Shown: positions 8,805 to 20,972, counted from the first letter of the stretch. The stretch is 64,000 nucleotides of DNA from DATFNV01 sp963827935 (GCA_963827935.1 CAWHCN010000017.1:806001-870000), one strand, 5' to 3'. The notes: a model not told the origin generated them from the letters alone. Translations and numbers: made by a program.

Positions 8805-9614
8805 ATGTGGAAGCTGCTCCTGCCTGCCGCCGCCTTGCTGATCGTCTGTGCTCCGCTTCGAGCTGCCGAGTCGGATGAGAAGCTCGTGCGGGAGCTGGTG
8901 GTCATCCTCAAGGACCACACCAACCCGCCCGGCGTTCGTGCCACGGCGATTCGGTCGCTCGAAGCCCTGGGCTGGACCGGCCGAACCGCGCTGCCCGAGT
9001 TGATCAAGCTGCTCGACGATGCGGACGAGCGCAGGATCGCGCGCGACAGCGTGGGCGCCTGGCCGACGATGGGGCCGTATTACTACGCCATTGAGGCAAT
9101 TGGACTCATGGGCTCCAGCGCCCGCGAGGCTGTGCCGTCGCTGATCCGGGCCAAGGGGGCCGTGCCCGCGTTCGACCAAACCGTCGATAACGCCCTGCGA
9201 AATCTCCTCCAACCGTCCGATCCGAACGTGTTCAGCCTGTTGGGCTCGCTTCGCGACACCGACCCGGCGGTCCGACTGGCGGCGGCGAAGGCACTGCGTC
9301 GCTACCCGGCCGACCTGGCGATCGTGGAGCCGGCCCTGCGCGAAGCGGCCAAGGGAGACCTGGATGCCGACGTAAGGCGGGTCGCGAAGGAGTCGGCCGA
9401 TGAGGTGGTGAAGGCGGAAGCGGGCCGGCTGGCTCAACTGCTGAAGGACAAGGACGCCAACGTGCGCCTGCTGGCCGCCCGCGCCCTCGGCCGCATGGGA
9501 GCCACTGCCCGCGATGCTGTACCGGCACTCACTGAGGCTGCCGCGAAGGACGTGGACCCCGATGTCCGCTTTGTGGCCGCGGGAGCCCTCAAGAAGATTC
9601 AGGCGAAGAACTAA
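8805..9614 (+). CDS. secreted HEAT-repeat protein
   Basis: A ~270-residue protein with a signal peptide (MWKLLLPAAALLIVCAPLRA) and about five to six HEAT/PBS-lyase-type helical repeats. Examples are VRATAIRSLEALGWTGRTAL, VRLAAAKALRRYPADLA, VRLLAARALGRMGATARDAV and VRFVAAGALKKIQAK. Such repeats form a protein-binding superhelix. The partner is unknown, and the location is probably the periplasm. An alternative ATG lies at 8796; neither start has a strong ribosome-binding site. A second secreted HEAT protein is at 57199. Confidence 0.8.
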   Translation: MWKLLLPAAALLIVCAPLRAAESDEKLVRELVVILKDHTNPPGVRATAIRSLEALGWTGRTALPELIKLLDDADERRIARDSVGAWPTMGPYYYAIEAIGLMGSSAREAVPSLIRAKGAVPAFDQTVDNALRNLLQPSDPNVFSLLGSLRDTDPAVRLAAAKALRRYPADLAIVEPALREAAKGDLDADVRRVAKESADEVVKAEAGRLAQLLKDKDANVRLLAARALGRMGATARDAVPALTEAAAKDVDPDVRFVAAGALKKIQAKN

Positions 9615-9705
9615 GTTCCGTTGCCGCTTGTGGCTGAGCGCTCGCATGGCGTCTTCCGAGCCCTAAACCGCAAGCGGCAAAACTCGATGCGCCGTCCAAT
9701 CCCTA

Positions 9706-12700
9706 TCATTCATGCTGTTGCCCCCCGACGTTCGCCCGATCACTATGGCGGCGAAGCAGGTAGAAGAACACCGGCGTCAGGAAGACGCCGAAGAACGTCA
9801 CACCCAACATGCCGCTGAAGACGGCAAGGCCGAGTGCCCGACGCATCTCGGCCCCGGCGCCGCTGGCCAGGACCAGCGGGACGACACCGAGGATGAACGC
9901 GAACGACGTCATCAGGATGGGCCGGAGCCGCAGCCGCGCTCCTTCCAGGGCCGCCTGCAACCGCGGCACCCCCGCTTCCTGCCGCTGCTTGGCCACCTCG
10001 ACAATGAGGATCGCGTTCTTGCTGGCCAAACCGACCAGCACCACGAAGCCGATCTGCGTGAAGATATTCACGTCCAGCCCGGCCAACGTCACGGCGGTGA
10101 TGGAGCACAACAGGCACATCGGCACCACGAGAATGACCGCCAGCGGCAGCGACCAGCTCTCATACTGCGCCGCCAGCACCAGGAAGGCAAACATCACCGC
10201 GAGTCCGAATACGAAGAGCGAGGTGTTGCCCGCGCTCTTCTGCAAGTAGGTCAGCTCGGTCCAGTCGCGCGCCATCGTCCCGCGCGGCATTTGCCGGTCG
10301 GCAATCCCTTCCATCAGGCTGATCGCCTGGCCCGAGCTGACGCCCGGAGCCGTGTTGCCAAGAATGGCGGCGGAGGAATACATGTTGTAACGCATCTCCG
10401 CCACGGGCCCGCTTTGCCCGTGGATCGTGAGCAGCGAGCCCAGCGGAATCATTTGCCCTTGTTGATTGCGCACCTGGAGTTTTTTGATGTCGTGCGCCTG
10501 GTCGCGAAAATTGGCATCGGCCTGGACATTCACCTGCCAGGTCCGCCCGAACTGGTTGAAGTTGTTCACATAGTAGGAGCCGACGTAGACCTGGAGCGTG
10601 TTGAAGACGTCCGTGATCTGGACGCCCAGGGCCAGGCATTTGGAGCGGTCGAGTTCGAGATTCAGCCAGGGCGTATCGGCCCGCGATGTGGAGAACAGGT
10701 CGCGGAGCAACCCGGAGTTGTTCCCTTCGTCGATGATGTTGCTGGTGACCTTGTCCAGTTGCTCCGGGCCGAGATTGCCGCGGTTTTCGATGATGAGTTT
10801 GAAGCCCCCCGTGGTCCCCAGGCCGTCGATCGGCGGCCCCCCGAAGGCGGCCATCAGCGCCTCGGGAACTTCCTTCTGACAGCGCTCCAGCAATTCCGCA
10901 CTCACGTCGTCGGCGGACAGGCCGGGGCGGTCCGGGAAGTTCTTGAGCAGGATGTACATCGAACCCAGGTTGGGCGCGCTGGCATTGGTAATGAGCGACT
11001 GGCCGGAGACCGCCAACGTTTTCAATACCCCGCGCTGGAGGGCGCCGCCGTCCTTTTGTCCCCGGATCACCTCATCGAGCCGGGCCATGACCTGGTCCGT
11101 TCGCTCCAGCGAGGCGGCGTCCTGGAGTTGCACGGTGAGGATGAGATAGCCCTTGTCCTGTTCGGGGACGAAGCCGACGGGCGCCGTGGCGAATTGCCAG
11201 CCCGTCAACAGCAGCATGCCGCCGTAGGCCACGATCACCACGACGCTCAGCTTCAAGCACCAACCGACCACCCGGCCGTAAAGGTTGGTGAGGTGGTCGA
11301 AGAGCCGATTGAACTCGCGGAAGAACCAACCCAGCGCCGCGTTCACGGGCTTGATGAGACACCACCCCACCGCCAGGCCGATCAACAGCCCCGGGAGGAA
11401 GTGGATGGCGGTCATGGTCCAGTAAAGCCAACTCGGCATTTCGTCCTCGGTAAGCTGCGTCGGCAACGTGGCCGCGTCGAGAGGGAAGACGCGGTAGAGC
11501 CAGTCCGGCATCTGGCTTACTTCCTCGCCGCTGGGCAACTCGGGCAAGTGAAGCAGCTTGAGGAACGGGAGGCAGCGGCCACAGCCAAACCGTAAGCACG
11601 CCGCCCAGGATGCCGAAAAACCACCACGGCAGTGCCTCGCGGTGGTGGTGGCCGGCACCGGCTTCTCGGACTTGAAGATGACGACGGCCCGCGAAGGCGT
11701 CATCGTCAGGGCATTGATGGCCGAGATGCATCGTTGATACCGCGATGGTCACGGCAAACTGGCGGAAGAACTGGCCGGTGATGCCGCCCAGGAAGCAAAC
11801 CGGAACGAACACCGCGCACAGCACCAGGGTGATCGCCAGGATGGGGCCGGTGATTTCCTCCATGGCCTGGATGGTGGCCGAGCGCGGGTCCAGGCCGGTG
11901 GCGATCAGCCGCTCGATGTTCTCCAGCACCACAATCGCGTCGTCCACGACGATGCCGATGGCCAGCACCAGGCCGAACAGAGTCAGGTTGTTCAGCGTGA
12001 AACCCAGCAGTTTCATGACCGCGAAGGTGCCGATGAGAGAGACCGGCACGTCGATCATCGGCAGGATCATGGCCCGCCAGTCCTGCAAGAACAACAGGAC
12101 GACGATGGCCACCAGGATCACCGCGTCGCGCAGGGTTTTGAAGACCTCGTTCACCGACTCGCTGATAAAGGGGGTCGTGTCGTAGACGATCTGGTAGTGC
12201 AGGCCGTCGGGAAAGCTCTTGGCCAAATCCTTCATCGTCGCGCGCACATTCTTGGACACGGCCAGGGCGTTGGAGCCGGGGAGTTGATAAACCGAAAGCG
12301 CCACGGATTGCTGGCCGTTGAGCGTGCAAGAGGTGTCGTATTGTTGGGCCATCAGTTCGACTTTCGGAGTCCCGGATTGGGATCGCCGGGACTCCGGGTA
12401 ACGGGTGACCACGTCCTTGAGCCGGACGATGCCGGTGGCCAGGGCCTCCAGGTCGCTCACGGTCGTGTTGGTGGTGCTCACGGCGACTTGTCCCGGCGCC
12501 GACCTTGACGATGATGTCGTGAAACTCCGTCGGCCTCGCTGAGCCGGCCCTTGGTGTTGATGGTGAGCTGGAATTGCTGCCCGCGCGGCACGGGGGGCTG
12601 GCCGACTTGCCCGGCGGCCACCTGCACGTTCTGCTGGGCGATGGCGGTGACCACATCGAAGGCGTTGAGGTGAAGCGCCGCCAGCCGGTCCGGATCGAGC

Positions 12701-13266
12701 CAGGCCCTCATGCTGTAGTCGCGCTGGCCGAGATAGTTGATGCCGGCGACCCCATCGACGCGGGCCAGTTCGTCCTTGAGATAGATCGTCGCGTAATTGC
12801 TCAGATAAACGGGATCGTTCTTGTCGCCGTCGCCGATCAGGTTGACGATCATCAGCGTGGCCGGCGACTGTTTCTTGACGGTGACCCCCTCGTTCTGGAC
12901 CAGGGCCGGCACCACCGGCAGGGCCAGCGCGACGCGGTTCTGCACCAGCACCTGGGCCATGTCCGAATCGGTGCCCAGCTGAAACGTCACCGTCAGCGTA
13001 TAGGAACCGCTGTTGGTGCAAATCGAGGACATGTACAACATCCCCTCGACGCCGCTGACTTGCTCTTCGATCGGCGCCGCCACCGTGTCGCGCAGCGTAT
13101 TGGCGTTGGCCCCCGGGTAACTGGCCGTCACCTGGACTGTGGGCGGCGTCACGTCGGGATACTGGGCGACCGGCAACGTAAACACCGCCACGCCGCCTGC
13201 CAGCGTGATGACCACTGAGATCACCGTCGCGAAGATGGGGCGATCAATGAAGAAACGCGAAATCAT
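9706..13266 (-). CDS. RND efflux pump subunit (HAE1/AcrB-like) 1, several frameshifts
   Basis: The intended product is an AcrB-like proton-driven inner-membrane pump. It begins with MISRFFIDRPIFATVISVVI and has the periplasmic domain entry QYPDVTPPTVQVTASYPGAN. The relay helix is GIVVDDAIVVLENIERL with its Asp pair, and the later helices are CLLCSITAVTLAGLDVNIF and LRPILMTSFAFILGVVPLVL. Frame changes near 12520, 12497, 11727, 11655 and 11590 break the frame, each flanked by conserved sequence. At ~1186 codons it is longer than AcrB (~1050) because of an extended loop between the two halves (PELPSGEEVSQMPDWLYRVF). A palindrome is inserted in frame at 12365-12396. It is the last gene of a three-gene operon. 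Confidence 0.85.
12365..12396. repeat. palindrome in frame inside RND pump gene
   Basis: Arms 12365-12375 and 12386-12396 are exact 11-bp reverse complements around a 10-nt loop. The insert adds about 15-20 residues (RYPESRRSQSGTPK) inside the conserved VRLKDV..VELG strand of the pump. The flanking residues are otherwise continuous. Confidence 0.75.
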
Positions 13267-13314
13267 GGCAGTCCCTTTGGTAATCCCCGCGAAAAAACTT
13301 CCTACGTTGGCATT

Positions 13315-13484
13315 CGGCCTGAAGGGCCGTTTCTAACAGAGAAATCGCAACGGGTAACATTGGCCCTGAAGGGGCCGTTCACCTCGTTACCGCATTCTGA
13401 ACCGGCCCTTCAGGCCGAGAATGCGGTCTGGCCGCCGGTTCCCAGGCCTTCGGCCTGGGCTGACAGAAACGGCCCTTCAGGCCG
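13315..13484. repeat. nested inverted repeats between the two RND genes
   Basis: The 20-bp arms 13315-13334 and 13465-13484 are exact reverse complements. Inside them lie further hairpins: 13389-13398 pairing with 13418-13427, and 13441-13459 with a 3-nt loop. The motif GGCCCTTCAGGCC and its relatives recur in both orientations. This fills nearly the whole 221-bp gap between the pump genes, so any shared transcript would be highly structured here. Confidence 0.8.
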
Positions 13485-13487
13485 GAT

Positions 13488-16400
13488 TCATTGCGGCCAC
13501 CATCGTCGATGCGCGTCAAGCACGGCCAGCACCAGGAGCACGCCGGCCGCGGCGCCGACAATCGGACCCCACGGCAGCGGCACCAGGCCAAGCTTCGCAA
13601 GGAAGAAGCCGACTGCCAGGCCCAACAGGCCGCCCAACAGCCACGACGCCACTTTCCGAACGCGAACGCCGCTGAACCATCGGCTCTCGCCAAATCCCTG
13701 GATGACGAAGAAAAACACCGGGGTGAGGAAAACGCCGAACAGGGTCACGCCGATCATGCCGCTGAACACGGCCGTCCCCAGCGAACGGCGCATTTCCGCT
13801 CCCGCGCCCGTGGCCAGGACCAGCGGCACAACCCCCAGAATGAAGGCGAAGGACGTCATCGTAATGGGCCGCAGGCGCAACCGGGACGCTTCCACGGCTG
13901 CCTCGGCTCGCGACTTGCCGCCCCGGTGCAACTGCTGGGCGAACTCGACGACCAGGATGGCGTTCTTGCACGCCAGCCCTACCAGGACCACCAGGCCGAT
14001 CTGCACGAAGATGTTGACCGAGTCCTTCGTCGCCCACACTCCCGCCAGCGCGCACAGGAGACACATCGGCACCACCAGAATGACCGCGAGGGGCATGGTC
14101 CAGCTTTCGTAGAGCGCCGCCAGGGCGAGAAAGACGCACAGCACCGCCAGGGCGAAGACAAAAAGGGCGGTGTTGCCGGCCCGGATCTGGAGAAACATCA
14201 GCTGCGGTCCACTCCGTGCCCATCCCCGGCTGCTGCGTCCGCTCGGCCGTCGCTTCGATGTTGCTGATCGCTTCCCCGGAACTCACGCCCTGCCCCAGGT
14301 TGCCCGTGATCGACGCGGCACTATGGAGGTTGTAGCGCTGAAGCGACAGGGGCCCATCCTGGGGAACCAGATTGATCAGGACGCCGAGGGGAACCATCTG
14401 CTCCCTTGTTGTTTCGCACCTGGAGCTGACCGATGTCTTCGACGTTGTTGCGATATTCCCCGGCGGCCTGGAGGGTGACCTGCCAGGTCCGTCCAAAGGC
14501 ATCGAAATTGCCCGCCCCCGAGGAGCCCAGGTACATTTGCATCGTCTGATTGACGTCCGACAGGGGCACGCCAAAGGCTTCGACCTTGTCCCGGTCCACG
14601 TTCAAGAGCAGTTGCGGCGTGTGCGGGCGGAAGGTGGTGACCACGTTATTCAGGCCGGGCTGTTTGGCCAACTCCGTCGTCAGCGTTTCGGTCTGTTGCT
14701 GCAAGGCTTGCAGGCCAAGCCCGCCACGGTCTTCAACGATCAGCTTGAAACCCCCGGCCTGGCTGAGGCCCGGGATCGGCGCCGCGCCGTTGACGGTGAC
14801 TTTGGCCTCCGGGATCTGCTGATCCCAGGCGGCCTTGAGCTGCTTGATGATGGCCGCGGCACTGCGGTCGGGGCTTTGCCGCTCCTCGAACGGTTTCAGG
14901 ATCACGTACATCGACGCCCAGTTGGACGCGGTGCCGCCGCCTCCGGAGCCGACGTTGGTGATCGTGTGGGCCACGCCGGGGTTTTCGTGAGTGATCTTGT
15001 CCACCCTGGCCATGACATCCTTGGTGAGTTCGAGCGCCTCGCGCATCGGGCAACTGGAGGCTGGCGATCAGCCGGCCCTGGTCCATCTCGGGGATGAATC
15101 CCGTGGGGACCACGGTAAACGCCCAGCACGTCAAACCGACCAGACCGAGGTAGACCAGCAACACCAGTGCGCTCCCGCGCAGCGCCAGGCCGATGGTCCA
15201 GGCGTAGAACGTGGTCAGTCCGTCGAAGGCCCGATTGAAGCCGCGCAGGAGCCAGCCCAGAATTGCATTCATCGGCCGCACGACGAACCACCCCGCCAGC
15301 AAGCCGACGAACAGGCCGGGAAGGGCGTGAAGGACGGTGATGGTCCAGTACAGCCAGGTCGGCACGGTGCTCTCAGTCAGCACCGGCGGCAGGATCGTCG
15401 GATCAAGGGACAAGGTCTGAAGCAGCCAGTCCGGCATGCGCGTCACTTCTTCTCCGTGAGGCAGCTCCGGCAAGCCCAGCTTTTGGGTAAAGGCCAGCAG
15501 CGGCCACAGCCAAACGGTGAGCGCGCCCCCCGCGAGGCCCAGGCTCCACCACGGCAGCACCTCCGCTCGATGCCCATGGCCAGCGGACCCATTTCGGGCC
15601 TTGAAGATCAACATGGCCCGCGACGGCGTCATGGTCATGGCGTTGACGGCCGAGATGATCATCGACGCGGAGATCGTCACCGCGAATTGCTGGAAGAAGC
15701 GCCCCGTGATGCCGGGAATGAAGGCGCACGGGACGAACACCGCACACAGCACCAGCGTGATCGCGAGGATCGGCCCGGTGATCTCTTCCATCGCCTTGAT
15801 GGTTGCCGCCCGCGCGTCCAGGCCCGCGGCCATCTGCCGTTCGATGTTCTCCAGCACCACAATGGCGTCGTCCACCACGATGCCGATGGCGAGCACCAGG
15901 CCGAACAGCGAGATATTGTTCAGGCTATACCCCAGGAGCGCCATGATGGCAAAGGTGCCGACCAGCGATACGGGGACGTCGATCATCGGCAGGATCATGG
16001 CCCGCCAGTCTTGCAGAAACACCAGCACGACCAGCCCGACGAGCACGATCGCCTCGAACAGCGTCCGTTTCACGTCGGCGACCGACTCGCGGATGAACGG
16101 CGTGGTATCGTAGCCGATCTCGTATTTCACCCAGGGCGGAAAGCCGGGCTCCAGCTCCTTGAGCCTCTGCCGCACCGCGTCGGCGACATCGAGCGCGTTG
16201 GTGCCGGGGAGCTGGTAGACGTTGAGGCCGACGGCCGTGTTGAAGTCATAGGTGGAATACTGACTGTAGTTGGCGGCCCCAAGCTCGATGTCGGCAACGT
16301 CGCGGAGACGAACGATGCTCGCGGACGGCCCCTGCGCGCCGTCGAACGACAGCGCGCTCGTGGTCAGCACGTTGGCGGCGTCCGGCGTCGCGCTCGCCGC

Positions 16401-17522
16401 GCCGCTGCTGCCGCCGCCCGCCGCGGCTGTCCGCCGACAGGCTGTTGGACGTGCCGCTCGCCGTCTGACTCGGGAAGCGAATCCCGGTCGCCCCGCCCGT
16501 GCTGTTGGCGCCGCCCGCTGCTGGTGCCGCCGCCGCTGCTGTTCGCGCCGCCCGCTGCTCGTTGGCGCCGCCGCTGCTGGTCGCTCCACCGCTGCTCGAC
16601 GACGAGCTGCTGCTCGACGACGAGCTGCTGCTGTTGGCGTTGCTCGCCGGCGTGAAGCCTTTGATTGGCGCGGCAGCTGGTCGAGCTGGGCAAGGAGGTA
16701 TCGCTCCCGGCGGCGGCCGAGTCCGCGGACGCGGCGGCCGTGCCGGGGTGGGACGCCGACCTTGACGACGATGTCGCCGAATTGTTCGGGAGTACTGAGC
16801 CGGCCCAGAATATCGATCGGCAACTGGCTCGTCTGTCGCACGGAGGTCGGAGGTTGCCCGGTCTGCCCGGGCGCCGCCTGGATGCTCTGGTTGCGCACGG
16901 CGCTGGCCACGTCCATGGCGGTCATGCCGCGCGACGCCAGTTTCCGCGGGTCGAGCCAGATCCGGATGGCGTAGTCGCGTTCGCCCATGATGCCGACGTC
17001 GGAAACTCCCGGCACGCGCAGAAGCTCATCCTTGAGATTGATGAGGGCGAAATTGCTCAGATCGCGGTCGATGTAGTTTTCGTCGCTGGAGTAAAAGCTG
17101 ACGATCATCAACTGGTCCGGCGATTTCTTGCGGACGGTGATCCCCTGGGCCTGGACCTCGGTGGGCAAGAGCGGCAGGGCCAGAGCCACGCGATTTTGCA
17201 CCATGACCAGGGCCGTATTGATATTGGTGCCGACGTCGAACGTGATCGACAGCGAGTAGGAGCCGTCGCTCCCCGACGTCGAGGACATGTAAAGCATGCC
17301 CGGGACGCCGTTGACGGCCTGTTCGATGGGAGCGGCGATGGTGTCCTGCACGACCTGGGCGTTGGCGCCCGGATAGCTGATCGACAGCGACACCGACGGC
17401 GGCGTGATTTGCGGGTACTGAGCGATCGGCAGCGCCACCATCGCGATGCCGCCGCACAAGGTGATGACGACCGACACCACCGTGGCGAAGATCGGCCGAT
17501 CAATGAAAAAGCGAGCGAGCAT
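13488..17522 (-). CDS. RND efflux pump subunit (HAE1/AcrB-like) 2, several frameshifts
   Basis: The second AcrB-like pump starts with MLARFFIDRPIFATVVSVVI, 14 bases after the membrane-fusion protein. It shows the same landmarks as its neighbour: PQITPPSVSLSISYPGAN, DTTPFIRESVADVKRTL, GIVVDDAIVVLENIERQ and LRPITMTSFAFILGVVPLVL. Frame shifts occur near 15055, 14405 and 14205 and around 16400-16770. The product would be ~1340 residues, extended by a low-complexity insert in the periplasmic part, a long loop between the halves, and an extra C-terminal hydrophobic segment. Two different RND subunits with one adaptor resemble heteromeric MdtBC-type pumps, but no TolC-like gene is nearby. Confidence 0.85.
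16420..16700 (-). other. low-complexity Ser/Ala/Gly-rich insert in RND pump 2
   Basis: In the frame that avoids Arg-rich translation this stretch reads APIKGFTPASNANSSSSS, then Gly/Ala/Ser blocks (GGATSSGG) and GIRFPSQTASGTSN. It is encoded by repeated gctgctgctcgacgac-like units. It lies immediately before the conserved strand SIVRLRDVADIELG, a surface hairpin position in AcrB. The repeats explain the local frame uncertainty. Confidence 0.55.
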
Positions 17523-17535
17523 GCCGGTCTCCGTG

Positions 17536-18747
17536 TCACCCTTTTCCCTTGTCCTTTTCCACCGGCGGCTGGACCGCAGGCGGCGGCACGGCGCCGGAAT
17601 AGGTGGGCATCGGTTGCAGCACCGGTTCAATCTGGGTTTTCGGACGGACTTGCAGCAGCTTGCTCACCACCACGCGCGTCTTGTCGTCGAGCCCTTTTCC
17701 CTGCACCACCCGCAAGCCATCGCTCTGAAGTTGGCCAATGGTCACGGGCAGTTCCTGGACCGTGTCCTTGTCGTCGAGCACGTACAGGTTCTTCCGGCCC
17801 TGGATGGAGGTGATGGCCTGATCGATCACCAGCAGCGCCTGGTGCGGCTGGCTGATCGGCAACTTGACGCGCACGAACATCCCCGGTCTCAGCTCCCGGC
17901 CGATAGCCTTCTTGGGGTTGGGGAACACGCTGCGCACCAGGAGGGTATCGGTGGCGGGATTGACAAGGTTGTTGAAGAAATCGACGGTCCCCTGGCGCGG
18001 ATAGCCCACTTCGCCTTGCAGCGCCATCGACACGGCGATCTTGGCGCCCGGCTCCTGGTTCATGCCGCCCCTGAAACTTCTGGTAGCTGGGCATATCCAT
18101 GTCGAAATAAACGTACATGGGATCGACCGACTGGACGGTGGTAAGCAGCGTGGAATCTTGCATGATCAGGTTGCCGCGGGGCTGGTTGGAGCGTCCGACC
18201 TGGCCGTCGATCGGCGACTTGACCGTGCAGAAATCGAGGTTCAGCTTGTACACTTCGAGGCTGGCCTGGGCGGCTTTCACGGCGGCCTCGGCTTGTTCCT
18301 GCTGGGCCACATCGGCGTCGAGCTGCTGTTTGCTGACGCCGGCTCCCTTGGTTCGCTTGGACAAATCGAGATCGCGCTCATAATTCGCCTTGGCCAGCTT
18401 GAGCTGAGACTGGTACAAGCCGACCTGGGCCTGCGGCCTGATCGTACTGGGCCTGGTAAGGCCGGGGATCGATCTTGAAGAGCACGTCGTCTTTCTTGAT
18501 TTCCGTCCCCTCCTTGAAGGGGAAGTCCACCAGGAAACCGGTGACGCGCGCCTTGATTTCCTCCGCCTGAACGGCCCCGGTGCGCCCGGTATACTCCACG
18601 TAGTCCGTCACCTCGCGTTGCACCGGGACGCTGACGGCGAAGACCGGCAGTTTCGAGCTGTCTTGCGGGCGCCGCCTGCCGGCAGCCGTTTATCGCTCCT
18701 AGCAGCCCCAAGGCCAGGAAGACAAGGAGGAGCCAACGGTAGCTCAT
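17536..18747 (-). CDS. membrane-fusion protein (AcrA/HlyD-like lipoprotein), frameshifts
   Basis: The first gene of the efflux operon. The start MSYRWLLLVFLALGLLGAIN is followed by a lipobox Cys, so the adaptor is probably anchored as a lipoprotein. Later segments are VEYTGRTGAVQAEEIKARVT (barrel-sandwich half), FPFKEGTEIKKDDVLFKIDP (lipoyl half), a coiled hairpin (KQQLDADVAQQEQAEAAVKA), TVKSPIDGQVGR and VFPNPKKAIGRELRPGMFVR. Frame shifts near 18635, 18435 and 18063 divide the reading. The tail is Pro-rich. The role is to link the RND pumps to an outer-membrane channel not found here. Confidence 0.85.
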
Positions 18748-19679
18748 AGCGGGTCTCGCCTCCGCCCAGCTCGGGTCCCAACGTCCGAACGTCTCTAGGC
18801 ATCGTTCGACCGCTGTTTGCACCCAGGTGGGAGAAGCCGGCACCATTATTGGTTTCAAGGCGACAAGGAAAACGGAGCAAACAGCAGTTTATCGACCTAT
18901 TCTCATCTTTCCCAAATTACGTCGTCTCTTTCTTTCGGCTATCTTCAACTAATCTGCGAAATGAATTGCCTGCCAGCAAACGATGTTGTGTAGCGACGGC
19001 AGATGAAGATCACCCGTGAGCTTGGCGACCGGACTGGGGAAACATTAGGCCAGTTCAGCCTAGCTGCGCATGATCATCGAGACTGAGACCGATGCTAACC
19101 TTTTATTCTGTAATGAGTTGCGGCCATCCAGCCGGTTGAATGCGTCCGTCTGATCGATCGACACATCGAACCGCTTGGGGACATGCCGGACAGCGCGACT
19201 GAAAACATAGCCGGCGTGACGCGACCATTCAGCTGAACCGCCACTCACGGCCTTTCAACCGAACTCGCCGAGCCGGCGACCGCCCAGGTCCATCACCGCC
19301 GGCCTCCCCTATGCCTCGGACGGCTAGTCGCGGCCGATTCTCGCCGACCACGGCTACGGTCGCCGCCAGCCGTGGCGCTTTCCACCAGGATGAACCGCGT
19401 GGTCGCCGCGGAGGCGGTGCAGAAATGGCCGCGGCTATTCCCATTGCCGCGGGTTGTTCATATGCCTCTCTTTGGCGGCGTTAGTTGCTTGGATTTCCAA
19501 CTGAGACACTACCGAACGGACCTGGTGCGCCGCCGACACGATTTCGGTCCGGTCGCCGCCACCTATAATCTCGATCAGGTCCGGGAAGTGATCACGAAAG
19601 TCACACAGAGCGGCGGCAAGGTGCTGTTTACGCCGATAACGTTGCGAAGTCAGTTTCGAGACCTTGGGAGGAGCGAATC
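18748..19679. other. intergenic region, no gene recognised
   Basis: About 930 bases separate the divergent efflux operon and peroxidase gene. The first part is A/T-richer than the window average and probably holds the efflux promoter. A stretch near 19550-19640 can be read in the + direction as YNLDQVREVITKVTQSGGKV, perhaps a decayed fragment of an unknown gene, but nothing around it supports a full protein. Confidence 0.4.
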
Positions 19680-20606
19680 ATGTCATCCGCACTCATCACG
19701 GACCTGCTCGGCATCCTCGATGAACTGTCGGGAGGGGTACACCCCGGCTTTCGGCCGGCCCACGCCAAGGGCCTCATGTGCATCGGCACGTTCAGCCCGT
19801 CGCCCCAGGCGCCCGGGCTGACCCGCGCGCACACGCGAGCAGGCCGTCCACGCCCGTGACCGTCCGCTACTCGGACTCCACCGGCATCCCCACGATTCCC
19901 GACAACGACCCGGCACGCTCCGGGCCCCGCGGGATCGCCGTGCGCTTCCATCTAGCCGAGCACGTCCACACCGACATTGTCGCCCATTCGACGAACGGCT
20001 TTCCTGTCCGCACCGGCGCGGAGTTCCTGGAGTTCCTGCGCCGCGGCCGCCTTCGGGGCAGGTAAGCCTCAAGCGTTTGGAGCGTTCCTTGCGACGCACC
20101 CCAACGCCAGGCGCTTCGTCGAAGCGCCGAAGCCGATCCCGGCCAGCTTTGCGCGCGAGGCCTTCTTCGCCGTCACATCCTTCAGATTCACCAACGCCCA
20201 GGGGCTCAGCCGCCATGGGCGCGTCCGCATCCGGCCCGAAGAAGGCACGCAATACCTGTCGGACGAGCAGGCAGCGGCGAAGTCGACGGACTTCCTCTTC
20301 GAGGAGATCGGCCCGCGATTGGCAAGAGGTCCGATCCGTCTCCGTGTTTTTGTGCAGTTGGCCGCCGACGGCGACGACGTGACCGATGCCAGCGTTCCGT
20401 GGCCGGACAGCCGCACGGAAGTCCCCTTCGGCACCATCGCCCTGACGCAAACCGTGGACGCAATGGAACCCGAGAGGCGGAAAATCATCTTCGATCCCAT
20501 CCCGCGGGTCGATGGCATCGACACGTCGGGCGACCCTCTCAGCGAAGTGCGGTCGGAGATCTATCTTCTGAGCGGGCGCAGGCGGCGGGCCTCAGGCGGA
20601 AAATAA
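19680..20606 (+). CDS. catalase-family peroxidase, frameshifts
   Basis: A ~300-residue haem catalase-related peroxidase of the short SrpA-like type. It starts MSSALITDLLGILDELSGG, then HPGFRPAHAKGLMCIGTFSP with the distal His region. Later come TVRYSDSTGIPTIPDN, GPRGIAVRFHLAEHVHTDIV, THPNARRFVEAPKPIPASFA, EGTQYLSDEQAAAKSTDFLF and VPFGTIALTQ. Frame changes near 19835 and 20055 split the gene. In the family the enzyme removes peroxides and is usually small enough to be periplasmic or cytosolic. I see no signal peptide at this start. Confidence 0.8.
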
Positions 20607-20972
20607 AACGGCCGTTCACGATGCCAGCGAACAGCAACCGTGCCGGAGTTGCCGATCATGGCGAACCTGAATCCTGACCGCGCGTTGGCTGGGGGATAAT
20701 AAAAGCCGTAACGACGGGTCGTATCGCCCCTTCTCTACCCACGTCAGTCTTTCACCAGGCCGCAAGGTCGGCGGAATGCACCGGCAAAGCTTGCCCGGAC
20801 AGCACGTTTCGCCAGGCCGTAGGGGAAAAGGGTGAGGCGCTCATGGGCCGAGCCGGCTGTTGCCGGGGCGCTCCCTGCCACGACAGCGTACCACCCCAAA
20901 GGCGGCACCGGCTGGCTGCCGATTGTCTTCCCTGGAAACGGTCCTACCTGTCCAGGTCCAGGGAGGTGAGCC
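20607..20972. other. intergenic region, nothing recognised
   Basis: I see no gene, RNA or clear palindrome in these ~365 bases. A good GGGAGGTG ribosome-binding site at the right end belongs to the next gene. Confidence 0.4.

Noticed and set aside
9712..11595. 627-residue plus-strand frame opposite RND pump 1
   Set aside because: Shadow frame: the minus strand carries the recognisable transporter helices and motifs.
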